Assembly (NCBI RefSeq): GCF_001687305.1
Contig: NZ_KV700386.1
Coordinates: 186,001-250,000 of the forward strand
DNA from: Actinomyces vulturis
GTDB lineage: Bacteria; Actinomycetota; Actinomycetes; Actinomycetales; Actinomycetaceae
DNA: 64,000 nucleotides
Reading direction: 5' to 3'
Shown here: piece by piece, positions 1-9,248 of the stretch
How positions within the stretch are numbered: the first letter of the stretch is position 1
How the letters are laid out: each line of letters starts with the position of its first letter
Translations under genes and position numbers: made by a program
Notes under the pieces: model-generated
What the model was told of the DNA's origin: nothing
What the model saw: only the letters and a program-made list of their open reading frames with translations
The model's database searches: none

Positions 1-1
1 T

Positions 2-1960
2 CTTGGCGCTACTGGTACCGGTAAATCTGCCACTACTGCGTGGCTCATTGAACAAGTCCAGCGCCCTACCCTCATTCTCGAGCCCAATAAGACGCTTGCC
101 GCTCAGATGGCTGCAGAGTTCCGCGAACTGCTGCCAAATAACGCAGTGGAGTATTTCGTCTCCTACTACGACTACTACCAGCCTGAGGCCTACGTCCCTC
201 AGACCGATACTTTCATCGAGAAAGACTCATCCATTAACGATGAAGTGGAGCGTTTGCGTCATAGCGCCACTAACTCGCTTCTTACCCGCCGTGATGTGGT
301 GGTGGTTGCATCGGTTTCCTGCATCTACGGCTTGGGTACGCCCCAGGAATACGTTGAGCGTATGGTCAGTCTGGAAGTGGGCCAAGAAATTGACCGTGAC
401 GCCATGCTACGTATGTTCGTTGACATGCAGTACACCCGCAATGACATGGACTTCACCCGTGGCACTTTCCGAGTTCGCGGTGACACTGTGGACATTATTC
501 CCGTCTATGAGGAACTGGCCCTGCGTGTAGAAATGTTCGGTGATGAAATTGAATCACTGGCTACGCTTCATCCCGTCACCGGTGACGTCATTGAGCAGGT
601 GGAACAGGTCTTTATCTTCCCGGCATCGCATTATGTGGCCGGTCCTGAGCGCATGAAACGAGCGATTGAAGGTATCGAACAGGAGTTAGCTGCGCGCCTA
701 ACTGAGCTGGAGCGCAGTAACAAGTTGCTGGAAGCCCAGCGTTTGAAGATGCGCACCACCTATGACTTGGAGATGCTTCAACAAATTGGTATGTGTTCGG
801 GTATCGAGAACTACTCACTCCATATTGATGGTCGTGAGCCTGGGACTCCGCCGAATACGCTTCTCGATTACTTCCCTGATGATTTCCTTCTCGTCATCGA
901 TGAGTCACATGTGACCGTACCTCAGATTGGTGCCATGCATGAGGGTGATGCCTCACGGAAGCGCACTTTGGTTGATCACGGTTTCCGTCTTCCTTCCGCA
1001 CTCGATAATCGGCCGTTGAAGTTCTCTGAATTTGAAAACCGTATCGGGCAGACCGTGTACCTGTCCGCTACACCAGGCAAATACGAGTTAGAACGCAGTG
1101 ATGGAGTGGTGGAACAGATTATTCGTCCCACCGGCCTGGTAGATCCCAAAGTGGTAGTTAAACCTACCGAGGGGCAGATTGACGACCTTCTTGGCGAAGT
1201 GCGTCAACGCGTTGATCGTGGCGAACGCGTGTTAGTAACCACCTTGACTAAACGTATGGCTGAAGACCTCACTACCTACCTAGCAGAGCGAGGTATTCGC
1301 GTGGAGTATCTGCACTCTGACGTGGACACGCTTCGCCGTGTGGAATTGCTCCGTGAATTGCGCTTAGGGCAATTTGATGTGTTGGTGGGCATTAACTTGC
1401 TTCGTGAAGGCTTGGATTTACCTGAAGTGAGTTTGGTAGCCATTCTCGACGCCGATAAAGAGGGCTTCCTGCGCTCATCCACTTCTCTCATTCAGACAAT
1501 CGGCCGCGCGGCTCGTAATGTTTCTGGTGAAGTGCACATGTATGCTGACCGCGTCACTCCAGCAATGGCTCAAGCTATTGAGGAGACTGAGCGCCGCCGT
1601 ACTAAGCAGATCGCCTATAACACCGAGCACGGCATTGATCCGCAGCCTTTGCGTAAGAAGATCGCGGACGTAACAGACATGCTGGCCCGTGAGGACGTGG
1701 ACACGGAAGAACTTTTGGCCGGGGGATACCGCGGTCATGAAGATTCCTCTGCTCGCCTCAAACGGAAGAAGAACGCGGAAAGCAGCGTACGTGAGAAGTT
1801 GGCTGGTGCCGCTGAGGGTGAATTGGTGCAACTGATTGAGGAACTGACCGCCCAGATGCATCAGGCTGCGGAGGATCTCCAGTTCGAGTTAGCTGCCCGT
1901 TTGCGTGATGAAGTTAAGGACTTAAAAAAAGAATTACGTGTGATGCGTGAAGTCCAGTAG
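2..1960 (+). CDS. uvrB: UvrABC system protein B, 5'-truncated by the window edge
   Basis: DNA damage-verifying helicase of nucleotide excision repair; it receives the lesion from UvrA and recruits UvrC. The reading frame is open from base 2, with 652 residues visible; the family is usually about 670-700, so only some 40 N-terminal residues are missing. Visible are the Walker A loop ([13 protein letters not shown], first ~15 residues), the beta-hairpin region rich in Tyr ([20 protein letters not shown]), the DESH helicase motif, the QTIGRAARN motif VI, and the C-terminal UVR domain ([19 protein letters not shown]) that contacts UvrC. uvrA lies about 7 kb downstream. No LexA box can be judged because the promoter is outside the window. 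An apparent start at 107 is only an internal Met. Confidence 0.98.
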   Translation, partial: LGATGTGKSATTAWLIEQVQRPTLILEPNKTLAAQMAAEFRELLPNNAVEYFVSYYDYYQPEAYVPQTDTFIEKDSSINDEVERLRHSATNSLLTRRDVVVVASVSCIYGLGTPQEYVERMVSLEVGQEIDRDAMLRMFVDMQYTRNDMDFTRGTFRVRGDTVDIIPVYEELALRVEMFGDEIESLATLHPVTGDVIEQVEQVFIFPASHYVAGPERMKRAIEGIEQELAARLTELERSNKLLEAQRLKMRTTYDLEMLQQIGMCSGIENYSLHIDGREPGTPPNTLLDYFPDDFLLVIDESHVTVPQIGAMHEGDASRKRTLVDHGFRLPSALDNRPLKFSEFENRIGQTVYLSATPGKYELERSDGVVEQIIRPTGLVDPKVVVKPTEGQIDDLLGEVRQRVDRGERVLVTTLTKRMAEDLTTYLAERGIRVEYLHSDVDTLRRVELLRELRLGQFDVLVGINLLREGLDLPEVSLVAILDADKEGFLRSSTSLIQTIGRAARNVSGEVHMYADRVTPAMAQAIEETERRRTKQIAYNTEHGIDPQPLRKKIADVTDMLAREDVDTEELLAGGYRGHEDSSARLKRKKNAESSVREKLAGAAEGELVQLIEELTAQMHQAAEDLQFELAARLRDEVKDLKKELRVMREVQ

Positions 1961-2061
1961 GGTATCAGCGAGACACTGACTCCTGTTTCCTTATCCACCG
2001 GAGAATACGCTCCAGCATGATTTCATCTTTCCTATGGTAACGAGCCATATCAGTTGAGCAT

Positions 2062-3279
2062 TTGCCAGGATCGGTGTGGGCCGTGGCCATCAGTCAAGGT
2101 TTCCAAGCCCTTGCCACAATCTTCTTTCTTCTCTCCGTCACTATCAATGGTGTCACTAATGACAATCTCATCGGGCTTGGTCTTACTTTTGCTGCTTGTA
2201 GTCTTCCTATGATCATCACTCGGTGGAGTATTTGCAGACCGATACAGCGCTGTGACTATTGCGCCGATAAGCCAAATTGTCAGGAGTGTTATTTATCTTT
2301 TCAGCGCAATCACTGTTGCCCTGTACGGTCTAGGCTGGTCACTTCAGGTCCTTGTTCTCATCACAGGTATTGCTCATGCTGCAGGCACTCCAAGTCTCTA
2401 CGCACTCTTGCCAGCACTGGTTGATGAGGCTAACAACATGCGAGCCAATGCCTTAGTGCGGACTTTCCGTCACTTCGTTTCTGGTATGGGAACTCCACTA
2501 GCAGTAACGCTAGCGTTGGTGACATCTGATGCCACGGTTATCGGATTATCCGCAGTGGTGATGGCCCTAACCGCTATCGCATTAGGAGGCGTTCACATTG
2601 ACAATCACGCTACGCCAGAGGCCTCGTTGCTCTCTGACATTCGTAGTCTTGGTGCTGTTATTCGTGCTAATCGTGTGATGGTGACTCTTATCGGATATTA
2701 GGCAATCATTCTTACCGTGGAAGGGGCGGTTGCTTCCATCCTTGCTCCTGGCGCAGTCATTCATCTCACTGCTCCAGGGACATGGTCTTTAGTATCGGCA
2801 AGTTCCGCTGCGGGATACATCCTCGGCTTACTCATATCGTTGCGTTTGCCTACTGTTCGTTACCTGTTAGCAGGTTCTGTGGGATTGATGTCTTTGGCAA
2901 CAGTGCCACTGTTTGCTTTTGCCTATAGCGCCGACCCGCTTATTTGGTGTCTTGCTGGCGGCATCGGAGGAATAGGACTGGAATTATCGGGAGTCTTTTG
3001 TGGGACAGTTCTTCCAACACGTACCTGCGGCTCAGTGATGACAGCGCCAATCGGAGTCTTTTGGGGCCAGTTCTTCAAACACCTACCCAACGTGAGTATG
3101 TAGGTCGCTTATCGAGTTGTGATTATGCCGTGAACTTTGGTTTTTGCTGATCGGTTATGCAATTGCGGGCTTGATAAGCAATGTGTCTTACACTCAACCG
3201 CTCCTTATAGGAAATAGGAATCTTCCTCGTCGTTACTGCATTAATCACCACTACGGCCACCATCCCTGTTGACCGCAAG
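2062..3279 (+). pseudogene. Decayed MFS-type transporter
   Basis: Remnant of a major facilitator superfamily permease, recognised from hydrophobic segments and an MFS motif A (GGVFADRYS). It is broken several times. An extra A near 2218 shifts the frame exactly where IILGGVFADR would be read. A TAG stop sits in frame at 2699-2701 between two matching halves. A frameshift near 2996-2999 separates LELSGV from the continuing LWDSS segment. Another shift lies near 3120, and a 7-bp tandem duplication (ATAGGAA twice, 3207-3220) breaks the last helix. The N-terminus also lacks a proper start. Neighbours are uvrB upstream and the terC leader downstream. The substrate cannot be inferred. Confidence 0.85.
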
Positions 3280-3347
3280 CACCACAGCACTATGTGATGT
3301 CACTTGCAAAGAACCTTTCAGTGCACTGAGGACGCGGAACTACCCCT

Positions 3348-3353
3348 TAGAAT
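3348..3353 (+). promoter_or_regulatory. Probable -10 element of the terC leader transcript
   Basis: TAGAAT lies about 14 bases before the first base of the riboswitch P1 stem, which would place the transcript start near 3360. The -35 region is weak. This is an inference from position and similarity to TANNNT. Confidence 0.4.
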
Positions 3354-3366
3354 GAACCGTCCACAC

Positions 3367-3518
3367 GGAGGGGAGTACTCCCACCAACAGTGACGTCGTC
3401 ATCACGGCCTCTGGTAAGCAGACGTAAACCAGCGCCCGGCGTCACCGGCCACACTGCGACGACTCACGCTACGGCGTCGGAGAACACTCGCGAGAAACAG
3501 TGGCGGGAAGAGACCTCC
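3367..3518 (+). promoter_or_regulatory. yybP-ykoY type (Mn2+) riboswitch aptamer upstream of terC
   Basis: The leader matches the known yybP-ykoY architecture. P1 is GGAGG (3367-3371) with CCTCC (3514-3518). The conserved GGAGTA loop follows the 5' P1 strand (3372-3377). P2 is GTGACG (3390-3395) with CGTCAC (3440-3445), flanked by TCGTCA (3396-3401) and CCGGC (3436-3440). P3 is CTGGT (3411-3415) with ACCAG (3428-3432). A second leg has CACTG (3452-3456) with CAGTG (3498-3502) and CGACG (3457-3461) with CGTCG (3475-3479). GAGACC precedes the 3' P1 strand. This family binds Mn2+ and is known upstream of TerC/Alx, MntP and Mn/Ca P-type ATPases. A covariance-model search was not possible here, so the call rests on manual alignment. 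Confidence 0.85.
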
Positions 3519-3551
3519 GGTACCAACCCCGTACCGGAGGAGCATTCATTG
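3514..3551 (+). promoter_or_regulatory. Riboswitch expression platform: SD-sequestering hairpin and terC start
   Basis: CCTCCGGTAC (3514-3523) is perfectly complementary to GTACCGGAGG (3531-3540), with a 7-base loop. The 3' arm runs into the GGAGGAG ribosome binding site of terC, 6-7 bases before TTG 3549. The first five bases of the 5' arm are also the 3' strand of the aptamer P1 stem, so the two helices exclude each other. Inference: ligand-stabilised P1 frees the ribosome binding site, giving a translational ON switch with Mn2+. Confidence 0.8.
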
Positions 3552-4541
3552 CACGTCCATACTCTCGGATGGATTGGCCTGGCTGCCATCGTCCTGACCC
3601 TCATCACTATTGACTTCGTTGGCCACACCCGTAAATCCCACGCTCCCAGTCTCAAAGAAGCAGCAATCTGGTCTGGTTTCTATATTTTCTTAGCCGCCTC
3701 CTTTGGCGTCATGGTGTGGGCAATTTATGGCAGCCATTACGCCGCCCAGTACTACGCAGGTTGGCTTACCGAATGGTCCCTGAGCGTCGATAATCTCTTC
3801 GTCTTCATCATCATCCTGGGAGCCTTCCGCGTCCCGCGCGAGTACCAGCAAAAAGCCCTGCTTTTCGGTATTGCCACAGCACTTATTCTCCGACTTATTT
3901 TCATTCTGCTTGGCGCCGCTCTTATCGAACACTTCAGTTGGGTTTTCTACTTCTTCGGAGCATTTCTCCTGTGGACCGCCTATAGCCAAGCCAAAGAATC
4001 CGGCGGATCTGAGGAAGACGACGAATACGAAGAAAACCAATTTACGCGAATCATTCGCAAGGTTCTGCCCACTACCGATGGATTTGTGGGTGACAAACTC
4101 TTTCACCGCGTTAACCACCGCACCTACGTCACTCCTCTCTTCATTGCCATCATCGCCCTGGGCAGCGCAGACATCATGTTTGCTTTCGACTCCATCCCGG
4201 CGATCTTTGGCCTGACCCAAGAGCCTTATTTAGTATTTGCAGCCAATGCCTTCGCATTGCTCGGTCTTCGTCAACTCTTCTTCCTTATCGATGGTCTACT
4301 TGAACGTCTCATTTACCTCAACTACGGTCTGGCCATCATTCTGGGATTCATTGGTCTGAAACTCATCAACCACGCGCTGCACCACAATGAAATCCCTTTC
4401 ATCAACGGTGGTCACCCCATCACCGCTATTCCCGAGCCATCAACCATGCTGTCCCTGGGCGTTATTGTGGTCACCCTTGTGCTTACCGCGGTAACCTCAC
4501 TCCTAGCAACCCGTGGACAGGATCAGGTCACCAAGGCCTAA
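3549..4541 (+). CDS. TerC/Alx family membrane protein (probable Mn2+ export or metal homeostasis)
   Basis: 330-residue integral membrane protein of the TerC (Alx) family, several members of which export Mn2+. The two conserved acidic motifs are present: LSVDNLFVF (Asp about 81) and FAFDSIPAI (Asp about 214), within about nine hydrophobic segments; an acidic loop (SGGSEEDDEYEEN) lies between. The start TTG 3549 is chosen because GGAGGAG lies 6-7 bases upstream and the protein then begins like other TerC members, directly at the first helix. An in-frame GTG at 3390 would add 53 hydrophilic residues, but that stretch is the riboswitch and is open by chance. A P-type ATPase gene starts 70 bases downstream with no terminator between, so the two are likely co-transcribed. 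Confidence 0.93.
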   Translation: MHVHTLGWIGLAAIVLTLITIDFVGHTRKSHAPSLKEAAIWSGFYIFLAASFGVMVWAIYGSHYAAQYYAGWLTEWSLSVDNLFVFIIILGAFRVPREYQQKALLFGIATALILRLIFILLGAALIEHFSWVFYFFGAFLLWTAYSQAKESGGSEEDDEYEENQFTRIIRKVLPTTDGFVGDKLFHRVNHRTYVTPLFIAIIALGSADIMFAFDSIPAIFGLTQEPYLVFAANAFALLGLRQLFFLIDGLLERLIYLNYGLAIILGFIGLKLINHALHHNEIPFINGGHPITAIPEPSTMLSLGVIVVTLVLTAVTSLLATRGQDQVTKA

Positions 4542-4611
4542 TTAGTCACGAGCCGACTACCCATGTTCAGGCCATATCGATGATGTGACCGCACACCAAC
4601 AAGGAGTACAC

Positions 4612-7065
4612 GTGAGTACACCCGTGCCTGTGGAACCAACCGACGGACTTGTGGACGCCGGCGGCCTCACTCAGGCGCGGGTCGCAGAACTCACCCACGA
4701 CGGTTACACCAACGCCTACAAAGAACGCTCTTCACGTTCGGCTGCACAGATCCTGAGAGCGAATATCTTCACGATCTTTAACGCCATCCTTGCTGGCGCT
4801 GTTGTTATTGTTCTGGCCGTTGGCCACTGGCAAGACGCCGTGTTCGGATTTGTTCTGCTTATCAACACGGCCACCGGCACTATTGCCGAAATCCGTGCTA
4901 AGCGCGCACTGGATAAACTCAGCGTACTTGCTGCCCCTACAGCTACCGTGATCCGCGGCGGAGAAGTAGCCACCATTGAGGCAGAAAAACTGGTGCTCGG
5001 TGACTTGATGAAAATCAGTGCCGGTCAGCAAATCCCTGCTGATGGTGTGGTCCACGAATCCTCCGGCGTGGAAATCGACGAATCCATTCTCACCGGCGAA
5101 TCGGACACAGTTCGTAAACGTCGTGGCGAGATGGTGATGAGTGGAACTACCGTCACCGCAGGCAGCGCATTAATGGAAGTTACTGCCGTGGGTGCTCATG
5201 CCTACGCACGGCGCTTGGCTGCCCAAGCCAAGAAATATTCTGTGGTCCGTAGCGAACTGCAAGAAGGTACGAACAAGGTCTTACGCTGGATCAGTTGGGT
5301 TATCGTACCGATGACGATCCTTCTGGTCTGGTCTCAACTGCGAGTAGCCGGGGGAGTAGTGACCTCTTGGGATGATGGTGCTTGGAAACCTGCGGTAGTC
5401 CTCGCCGTTGCTGGCGTGGTGGGCATGGTCCCGCAGGGCCTAGTTCTGCTCACCAGCGTGAACTTCGCGGCCGCATCGATATCATTGGCCCGTAAGAACG
5501 TCCTGGTTCAGGAACTCCCTGCCGTAGAAGTCCTCGCCCGCGTGGACAGTCTCTGCCTGGATAAAACCGGCACGCTCACCACCGGCGCCATAGGCCTTCA
5601 TGACGTCAAACCCTGCGGGGACTACACCCAGGACACCGTCAACGCTGCTCTCCTCGCCCTTGCACGAGTAGGCGAAGCGAACGCCACCGCCACTGCTATT
5701 GACTCTGGCCTGGGAGAGTCCATTACCGCACTTGATGTTGTAGATTTTGTTCCCTTCTCCTCGGCCCGCAAGTGGAGCGCCATCCGCACGAATGCTCCGC
5801 AATCACATGGCACCTGGGTGCTTGGCGCTCCTGAGATTGTTCTTGCCCAGGCTGAGGGCGGCGAGCACACTCTCGCTATCGTGAACGAGATTGCGTGCGG
5901 GGGAGTGCGTGTGGTGGCCCTGGCTCATTCACCAGCCACTATCAATGCCTCCGACGCCGAACCCTCACTCCCATCGCCCCTCACCCCAGCCGCTTTGGTC
6001 ACCCTCGGTGAAAAAGTTCGCCCCGATGCAGCACAGACGTTGGCCTACTTCAAAGATCAAGGTGTGCAAGTCCGCATTATCAGTGGTGACAACCCCACCA
6101 CTGTGGCTGCGATCGCTGCCAGTGTTGGCGTGAGCGCACCTGATGGTGGCCCTGTGGAGGGTATTGATGCCCGCACACTTCCACACTTGGCAGATAATCC
6201 CCGCGGTCTGGCTCAGGCACTGGAAGATGGCCGCGTCTTTGGTCGCGTCACTCCTGAGCAAAAGCGTGACTTCGTCTCCGCACTCCAGTCCCGAGGCCAT
6301 GTGGTGGCCATGACGGGTGACGGCGTCAATGATGCTCTCGCTCTCAAAGATGCTGACCTCGGTATTGCTATGGGTAACGCCGCTCCCGCCACCAAGGCTG
6401 TCGCGCGACTCGTTCTTCTCGACGGTCAGTTCTCTTCACTGCCCAGTGTGGTTGCCCAAGGACGCCGCGTTATGGCCAATATGGAACGCGTCGCCTCACT
6501 CTTCCTCGCCAAAACCACCTACGCCGCACTCATTGCACTCGTGGTGGCAATGTTGGGAATTGGGTACCCTTTCTTGCCACGTCAATTAACGATTGTGGGT
6601 TCACTGACGATCGGTATCCCTGCGTTCATCATGGCGCTTGCCCCCACGTCGCAGCGCTACCGTTCTGGGTTCCTTGAGCGTGTTCTTCGTTTAGCCGTAC
6701 CATGCGGCCTGGTGGTCGGCATTGGTGTGCTTGTGACTCGTACGTGGCTGGTGTGGACCCATACCCCCGATCTTCAGGTGGCAACCGGTTCCACGCTGGT
6801 GTTGGTGGCTGGAGGCCTGTGGCTGCTGTCTATGACGGCTCGCCCCTGGGAACTGTGGCGCATCGCGTTGGTAACTGTCATGGCTGCGAGCGCCGTGCTT
6901 GCCGTGTTCATTGAACCGGTCCGTCATTTCTTTGCCCTTGAATGGCCCGATGCTCATACCTGGATGGTTATTGCCATCATGGGAACGATTGTTTGTGCTG
7001 CTGTTGAGGCTGCGGGGCGATTCGGTGCTGTTGTTGAACTACCGTCACGCAAGTCTCGCCGCTAA
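4612..7065 (+). CDS. CtpE-like P-type cation-translocating ATPase
   Basis: 817-residue P-type ATPase that resembles mycobacterial CtpE (a P2-like Ca2+ transporter) throughout. Motifs: TGES in the actuator domain (about 161-164), the phosphorylation motif DKTGTLT with Asp about 317, TGDGVNDALALKDADLG (from about 568), and the C-terminal FLPRQLTIVGSLTIGIPAF helix region typical of the CtpE group. The M4 motif reads PQGL (about 274-277) where Ca2+ and many other P2 pumps have PEGL, so the usual M4 carboxylate is Gln. The GTG start at 4612 is preceded by AAGGAG with a 5-6 base gap; an earlier in-frame GTG at 4585 lacks this. The position 70 bp behind the riboswitch-controlled terC suggests Mn2+ and/or Ca2+ as substrate; this is inference. 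Confidence 0.92.
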   Translation: MSTPVPVEPTDGLVDAGGLTQARVAELTHDGYTNAYKERSSRSAAQILRANIFTIFNAILAGAVVIVLAVGHWQDAVFGFVLLINTATGTIAEIRAKRALDKLSVLAAPTATVIRGGEVATIEAEKLVLGDLMKISAGQQIPADGVVHESSGVEIDESILTGESDTVRKRRGEMVMSGTTVTAGSALMEVTAVGAHAYARRLAAQAKKYSVVRSELQEGTNKVLRWISWVIVPMTILLVWSQLRVAGGVVTSWDDGAWKPAVVLAVAGVVGMVPQGLVLLTSVNFAAASISLARKNVLVQELPAVEVLARVDSLCLDKTGTLTTGAIGLHDVKPCGDYTQDTVNAALLALARVGEANATATAIDSGLGESITALDVVDFVPFSSARKWSAIRTNAPQSHGTWVLGAPEIVLAQAEGGEHTLAIVNEIACGGVRVVALAHSPATINASDAEPSLPSPLTPAALVTLGEKVRPDAAQTLAYFKDQGVQVRIISGDNPTTVAAIAASVGVSAPDGGPVEGIDARTLPHLADNPRGLAQALEDGRVFGRVTPEQKRDFVSALQSRGHVVAMTGDGVNDALALKDADLGIAMGNAAPATKAVARLVLLDGQFSSLPSVVAQGRRVMANMERVASLFLAKTTYAALIALVVAMLGIGYPFLPRQLTIVGSLTIGIPAFIMALAPTSQRYRSGFLERVLRLAVPCGLVVGIGVLVTRTWLVWTHTPDLQVATGSTLVLVAGGLWLLSMTARPWELWRIALVTVMAASAVLAVFIEPVRHFFALEWPDAHTWMVIAIMGTIVCAAVEAAGRFGAVVELPSRKSRR

Positions 7066-7184
7066 GGACTCCTCGTAACCACAGTTCGCGGATAGGAACC
7101 GTCCTTAGTGAACAGTTCATTGTCATCTCTCTTGAGACGTGCTGCGGACAGTAACGGTTCTCGGCTAACAGTGCATCGTGAAGC

Positions 7185-8207
7185 CTAGTGACTGTGATTG
7201 GTATCGGCAGCATGTGGAGTTACCTCCTGCGCAGGTGCCTGAACCATAGAAACCTTGCCGTGAATGAGTTTGCGTTCTGAGCGCGTTTGACGCCGAGTAA
7301 AACGACCGAGTTGATGGGCTTTCCAGGCAAGAACTGCGCTGACAGCACACAAGATAAGCACCGTGACAATCGAGCCTTCCATGCCCATCGAACCACCCGA
7401 GAGAATCTCGGGTCCGCTCATGTGGGAGGTGAAGAATCCGCCTGATGTCCCTGTTCCTGATACATCCCCGCCGAAGAGCCCTAGTTGAAGTGCATTCCAC
7501 GCAGTGTGGACACCTGCACACATCCATAGCCGCCGCGTGATGATGAATAACAATCCGAATAACACGCCTGCCTCCAAGGCAATGGCGATTACGCCCCAAA
7601 TGGTGGCACCGGAGTTTGTGATGTGCAGGCCGCCGAAGATCGCTGACGTAAGAATCAACGCAGGAACAGAACCCATTAATCCATCAAGCAGACGCATTCC
7701 TGTGGCGCGCATGAGGAATTCTTCGCTGAATCCCGGAGCAATTCCAACCGCTAACCCTGTCAGCATGACTGGCGACCATCCCACGCTGTCGACGTGGTAG
7801 ACGCCGATAAGAGCCAGCACACCGAAACATAACGAGACCAGCACGCTTCCGGCGAGGAGCCCAAGAGCGAACTCACGCACACGTCCTGGACCGCCGAGAA
7901 GCAAACCGGGGCGCTGTCCAATAAAACGTATCACCAGTGCTAAGCCACTCACGCACAAAATGGCAAGGAGGCATGCAAGAACAACCTGAATCAGCCCGTC
8001 TGGGTATGACTCCGCAGGACGCATTAGAGGTGTGGCAGGGAATAACCAGGCGGATAGCAACTGCGTGATCACCATGCTGACGATATACACTGCAAACAGA
8101 GCGAAGAACTGGGCCACGCGATGTCGATCAGTCCGGTCAATCGGTGACAACGCCAGTCCGAGGAACTGAGGACGTTGCTGATCTGACAACTGGGGATGCT
8201 CGTCCAT
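7185..8207 (-). CDS. CPBP family intramembrane metalloprotease
   Basis: 340-residue multi-pass membrane protein of the CPBP (Rce1/CAAX-like, ABI) family. The catalytic motifs are visible: SEEFLMRA (EExxxR), FGGLHITN (FxxxH) and the third His in AGVHTAWNA, all in predicted membrane helices. The N-terminal about 30 residues and the C-terminal tail are hydrophilic. CPBP members cleave within the membrane or process prenylated or peptide substrates; the substrate here is unknown. No Shine-Dalgarno precedes the ATG. Instead TATTCT (complement of 8215-8220) lies 7 bases upstream, as in other leaderless candidates in the window. The gene is in the same orientation as the BASS gene, 51 bp downstream of it. 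Confidence 0.9.
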   Translation of the reverse strand: MDEHPQLSDQQRPQFLGLALSPIDRTDRHRVAQFFALFAVYIVSMVITQLLSAWLFPATPLMRPAESYPDGLIQVVLACLLAILCVSGLALVIRFIGQRPGLLLGGPGRVREFALGLLAGSVLVSLCFGVLALIGVYHVDSVGWSPVMLTGLAVGIAPGFSEEFLMRATGMRLLDGLMGSVPALILTSAIFGGLHITNSGATIWGVIAIALEAGVLFGLLFIITRRLWMCAGVHTAWNALQLGLFGGDVSGTGTSGGFFTSHMSGPEILSGGSMGMEGSIVTVLILCAVSAVLAWKAHQLGRFTRRQTRSERKLIHGKVSMVQAPAQEVTPHAADTNHSH

Positions 8208-8214
8208 GCGATGA

Positions 8215-8220
8215 AGAATA
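8215..8220 (-). promoter_or_regulatory. Probable -10 element for leaderless CPBP gene
   Basis: TATTCT on the minus strand ends 7 bases before the ATG (8207), which puts the expected transcript start at the start codon. No ribosome binding site is visible. Confidence 0.45.
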
Positions 8221-8258
8221 ACGTGATGTTCTCAGGCGAAAACAGTGTTTCCGAAAAC

Positions 8259-9224
8259 TTATGCAGCGTGGCTTCGGGCAAGAGAAGAGGCGATGAGGCC
8301 ACAGGCCACTAACTGCAACGCGTGGAACACAATCAACGGCACGGCTACGCCCGCAGCCACAGCAGGAGTAAAGATCGCACCGGCTAAAGGCAGACCTGTG
8401 GCTAAAGACTTCTTTGATCCGCACATCAGTAACGCCACTCGGTCCCCATAGGGAAGCTTCAAGACTGAACCGGAATACCAGGTGATTGCTAGCATGACGA
8501 GCAGGATGATGAGGCACACCATCATCATCACGAGCAGGCTTGTTGCGTCCACACCGGACCATACGTTCTCACGCACGGATTCAGCCATTGCCGTGAGGAC
8601 CACAAGCCAAATGACGCTCTGGTCCCACCATTTGAGCATCAACTTATGCCTTCGAACCCGCTGACCAATCCACCGCTCACACAGGTGCCCGATAATGAAA
8701 GGAATAAGGATCTGCTTAATGACGCCAAGGAACCCCGCCGCACCGGTTGATCCGTGGGTTCCTAGCACCATAAAGGCCAGCAGGGGAGTAACGAACATAC
8801 CCAGCAGAGTTGATGCTGTTGCCGCACACACTGCGCCGGCAATATTGCCTTTGGCTACGGACGTGAACGTCACCGAGGACTGCACTGTAGAGGGCAAAAG
8901 ACACACAAACATCATGCCCATGGTGAGCGCAGCACCCATCAATGGCTCGGCAACTAGCGTGATGCCTTTGCCGAGGAGAGGAAATACCACGAAGGTTGCT
9001 AATACGATGGCGCCCTGGAGTTTCCAATTTGTGAGCCCAGAGAGAACTTCTTTGGTGTGAAGCCTGGCACCATACAGGAAGAAAAGAATGACAATGCCCC
9101 ACCACTTTGCCACACTCAAAGCGTGAAGAACCGCGTCAGGTAGGGGAATAGTCAACCCTATGACGAGGAAGAAAAGAATCCCAAGTACGAATGGATCGAG
9201 CCAACGAGGCAAAGCAAGGCGCAT
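8259..9224 (-). CDS. Bile acid:sodium symporter (BASS/SBF-like) family transporter
   Basis: 321-residue membrane protein with about nine to ten hydrophobic helices; it begins directly at the first one ([18 protein letters not shown]). The conserved segments [12 protein letters not shown], the [16 protein letters not shown] stretch and the [15 protein letters not shown] block identify the SBF-like subgroup of the BASS family. These are Na+-coupled organic anion transporters or exporters; the substrate here is unknown. The ATG at 9224 is preferred over an upstream alternative at 9296 because the longer form would run into uvrA and adds 24 non-family residues. A -10 element, TAAACT, lies 7 bases upstream with no ribosome binding site, suggesting a leaderless mRNA. 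Confidence 0.9.
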   Translation of the reverse strand: MRLALPRWLDPFVLGILFFLVIGLTIPLPDAVLHALSVAKWWGIVILFFLYGARLHTKEVLSGLTNWKLQGAIVLATFVVFPLLGKGITLVAEPLMGAALTMGMMFVCLLPSTVQSSVTFTSVAKGNIAGAVCAATASTLLGMFVTPLLAFMVLGTHGSTGAAGFLGVIKQILIPFIIGHLCERWIGQRVRRHKLMLKWWDQSVIWLVVLTAMAESVRENVWSGVDATSLLVMMMVCLIILLVMLAITWYSGSVLKLPYGDRVALLMCGSKKSLATGLPLAGAIFTPAVAAGVAVPLIVFHALQLVACGLIASSLARSHAA

Positions 9225-9231
9225 GGGCGTC

Positions 9232-9241
9232 AGTTTAGACT
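9232..9241. promoter_or_regulatory. Interlocked divergent -10 elements of the BASS gene and uvrA
   Basis: Only 24 bp separate the two divergent start codons. On the plus strand TAGACT (9236-9241) lies 7 bases before the uvrA GTG (9249). On the minus strand TAAACT (complement of 9232-9237) lies 7 bases before the BASS ATG (9224). The two hexamers share 2 bp, so both promoters cannot be opened at once. Both genes would be leaderless. Confidence 0.55.
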
Positions 9242-9248
9242 GGCAGAC

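Noticed and set aside
3390-3548. N-terminal extension of TerC by 53 residues
   Set aside because: The stretch folds as a yybP-ykoY riboswitch, and a strong ribosome binding site with a TTG start follows it.
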